6,344 nt of DNA, taken from positions 1-6,344 of the forward strand of contig DAOVNC010000217.1 of assembly GCA_030630445.1 (NCBI GenBank), written 5' to 3'. Shown here piece by piece: positions 6,329 to 6,344 of the stretch. The notes under the pieces were generated by a model. It had not been told where the DNA came from, ran no database searches, and saw only the letters and a program-made list of their open reading frames with translations. Made by a program: the position numbers and the translations under genes. How positions within the stretch are numbered: the stretch's first letter is position 1; each line of letters begins with the position of its first letter. This DNA is from Kiritimatiellales bacterium (GTDB lineage: Bacteria; Verrucomicrobiota; Kiritimatiellia; Kiritimatiellales; Pontiellaceae).

Positions 6329-6344
6329 CGGAATTCTTGTAGGA

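Overview
The window is most of a type I restriction-modification (RM) locus on the + strand of a bacterial chromosome. Base composition looks close to balanced by eye (not counted), with an AT-richer hsdS and a GC-richer transposase-like gene. The organism cannot be fixed from these genes. The dialect of the REP-associated transposase (RAYT) relative and of the small unknown protein reminds me of the Planctomycetes/Verrucomicrobiota/Kiritimatiellota group; this is a weak, memory-based guess.

Layout: (1) positions 1-822 hold the C-terminal part of hsdS, the DNA-specificity subunit; its first target-recognition half, and presumably hsdM, lie upstream. (2) 819-1385 is a 188-residue protein of unknown function, joined to hsdS by an ATGA overlap. 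(3) 1397-2338 is a RAYT-type HUH/Y1 single-strand transposase relative. It carries an extra C-terminal domain that looks DprA-like (Rossmann/SLOG). Its coding sequence contains two copies, in opposite orientation, of a 27-base REP-like palindrome, plus a partial third copy, all read in frame. (4) 2335-5544 is a complete hsdR (nuclease plus Superfamily 2 translocase), again with an ATGA overlap. (5) 5541-6254 is a YgjP-like (DUF45) zinc hydrolase, also with an ATGA overlap. (6) The last 90 bases contain a hairpin and no gene I can support.

Three of the four junctions are 4-base stop/start overlaps and the other gap is 11 bases, so the five genes are probably one transcript with coupled translation. 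HsdS and HsdR would work with HsdM as the RM enzyme: HsdS picks the site, HsdM methylates, and HsdR translocates and cuts unmethylated DNA. The unknown protein, the RAYT-like protein and the YgjP-like protein are passengers or accessories. The most interesting part is the RAYT-DprA-like fusion gene with REP-like elements inside its own reading frame, seamlessly built into the RM operon. No promoter, terminator, RNA gene or CRISPR array was found.
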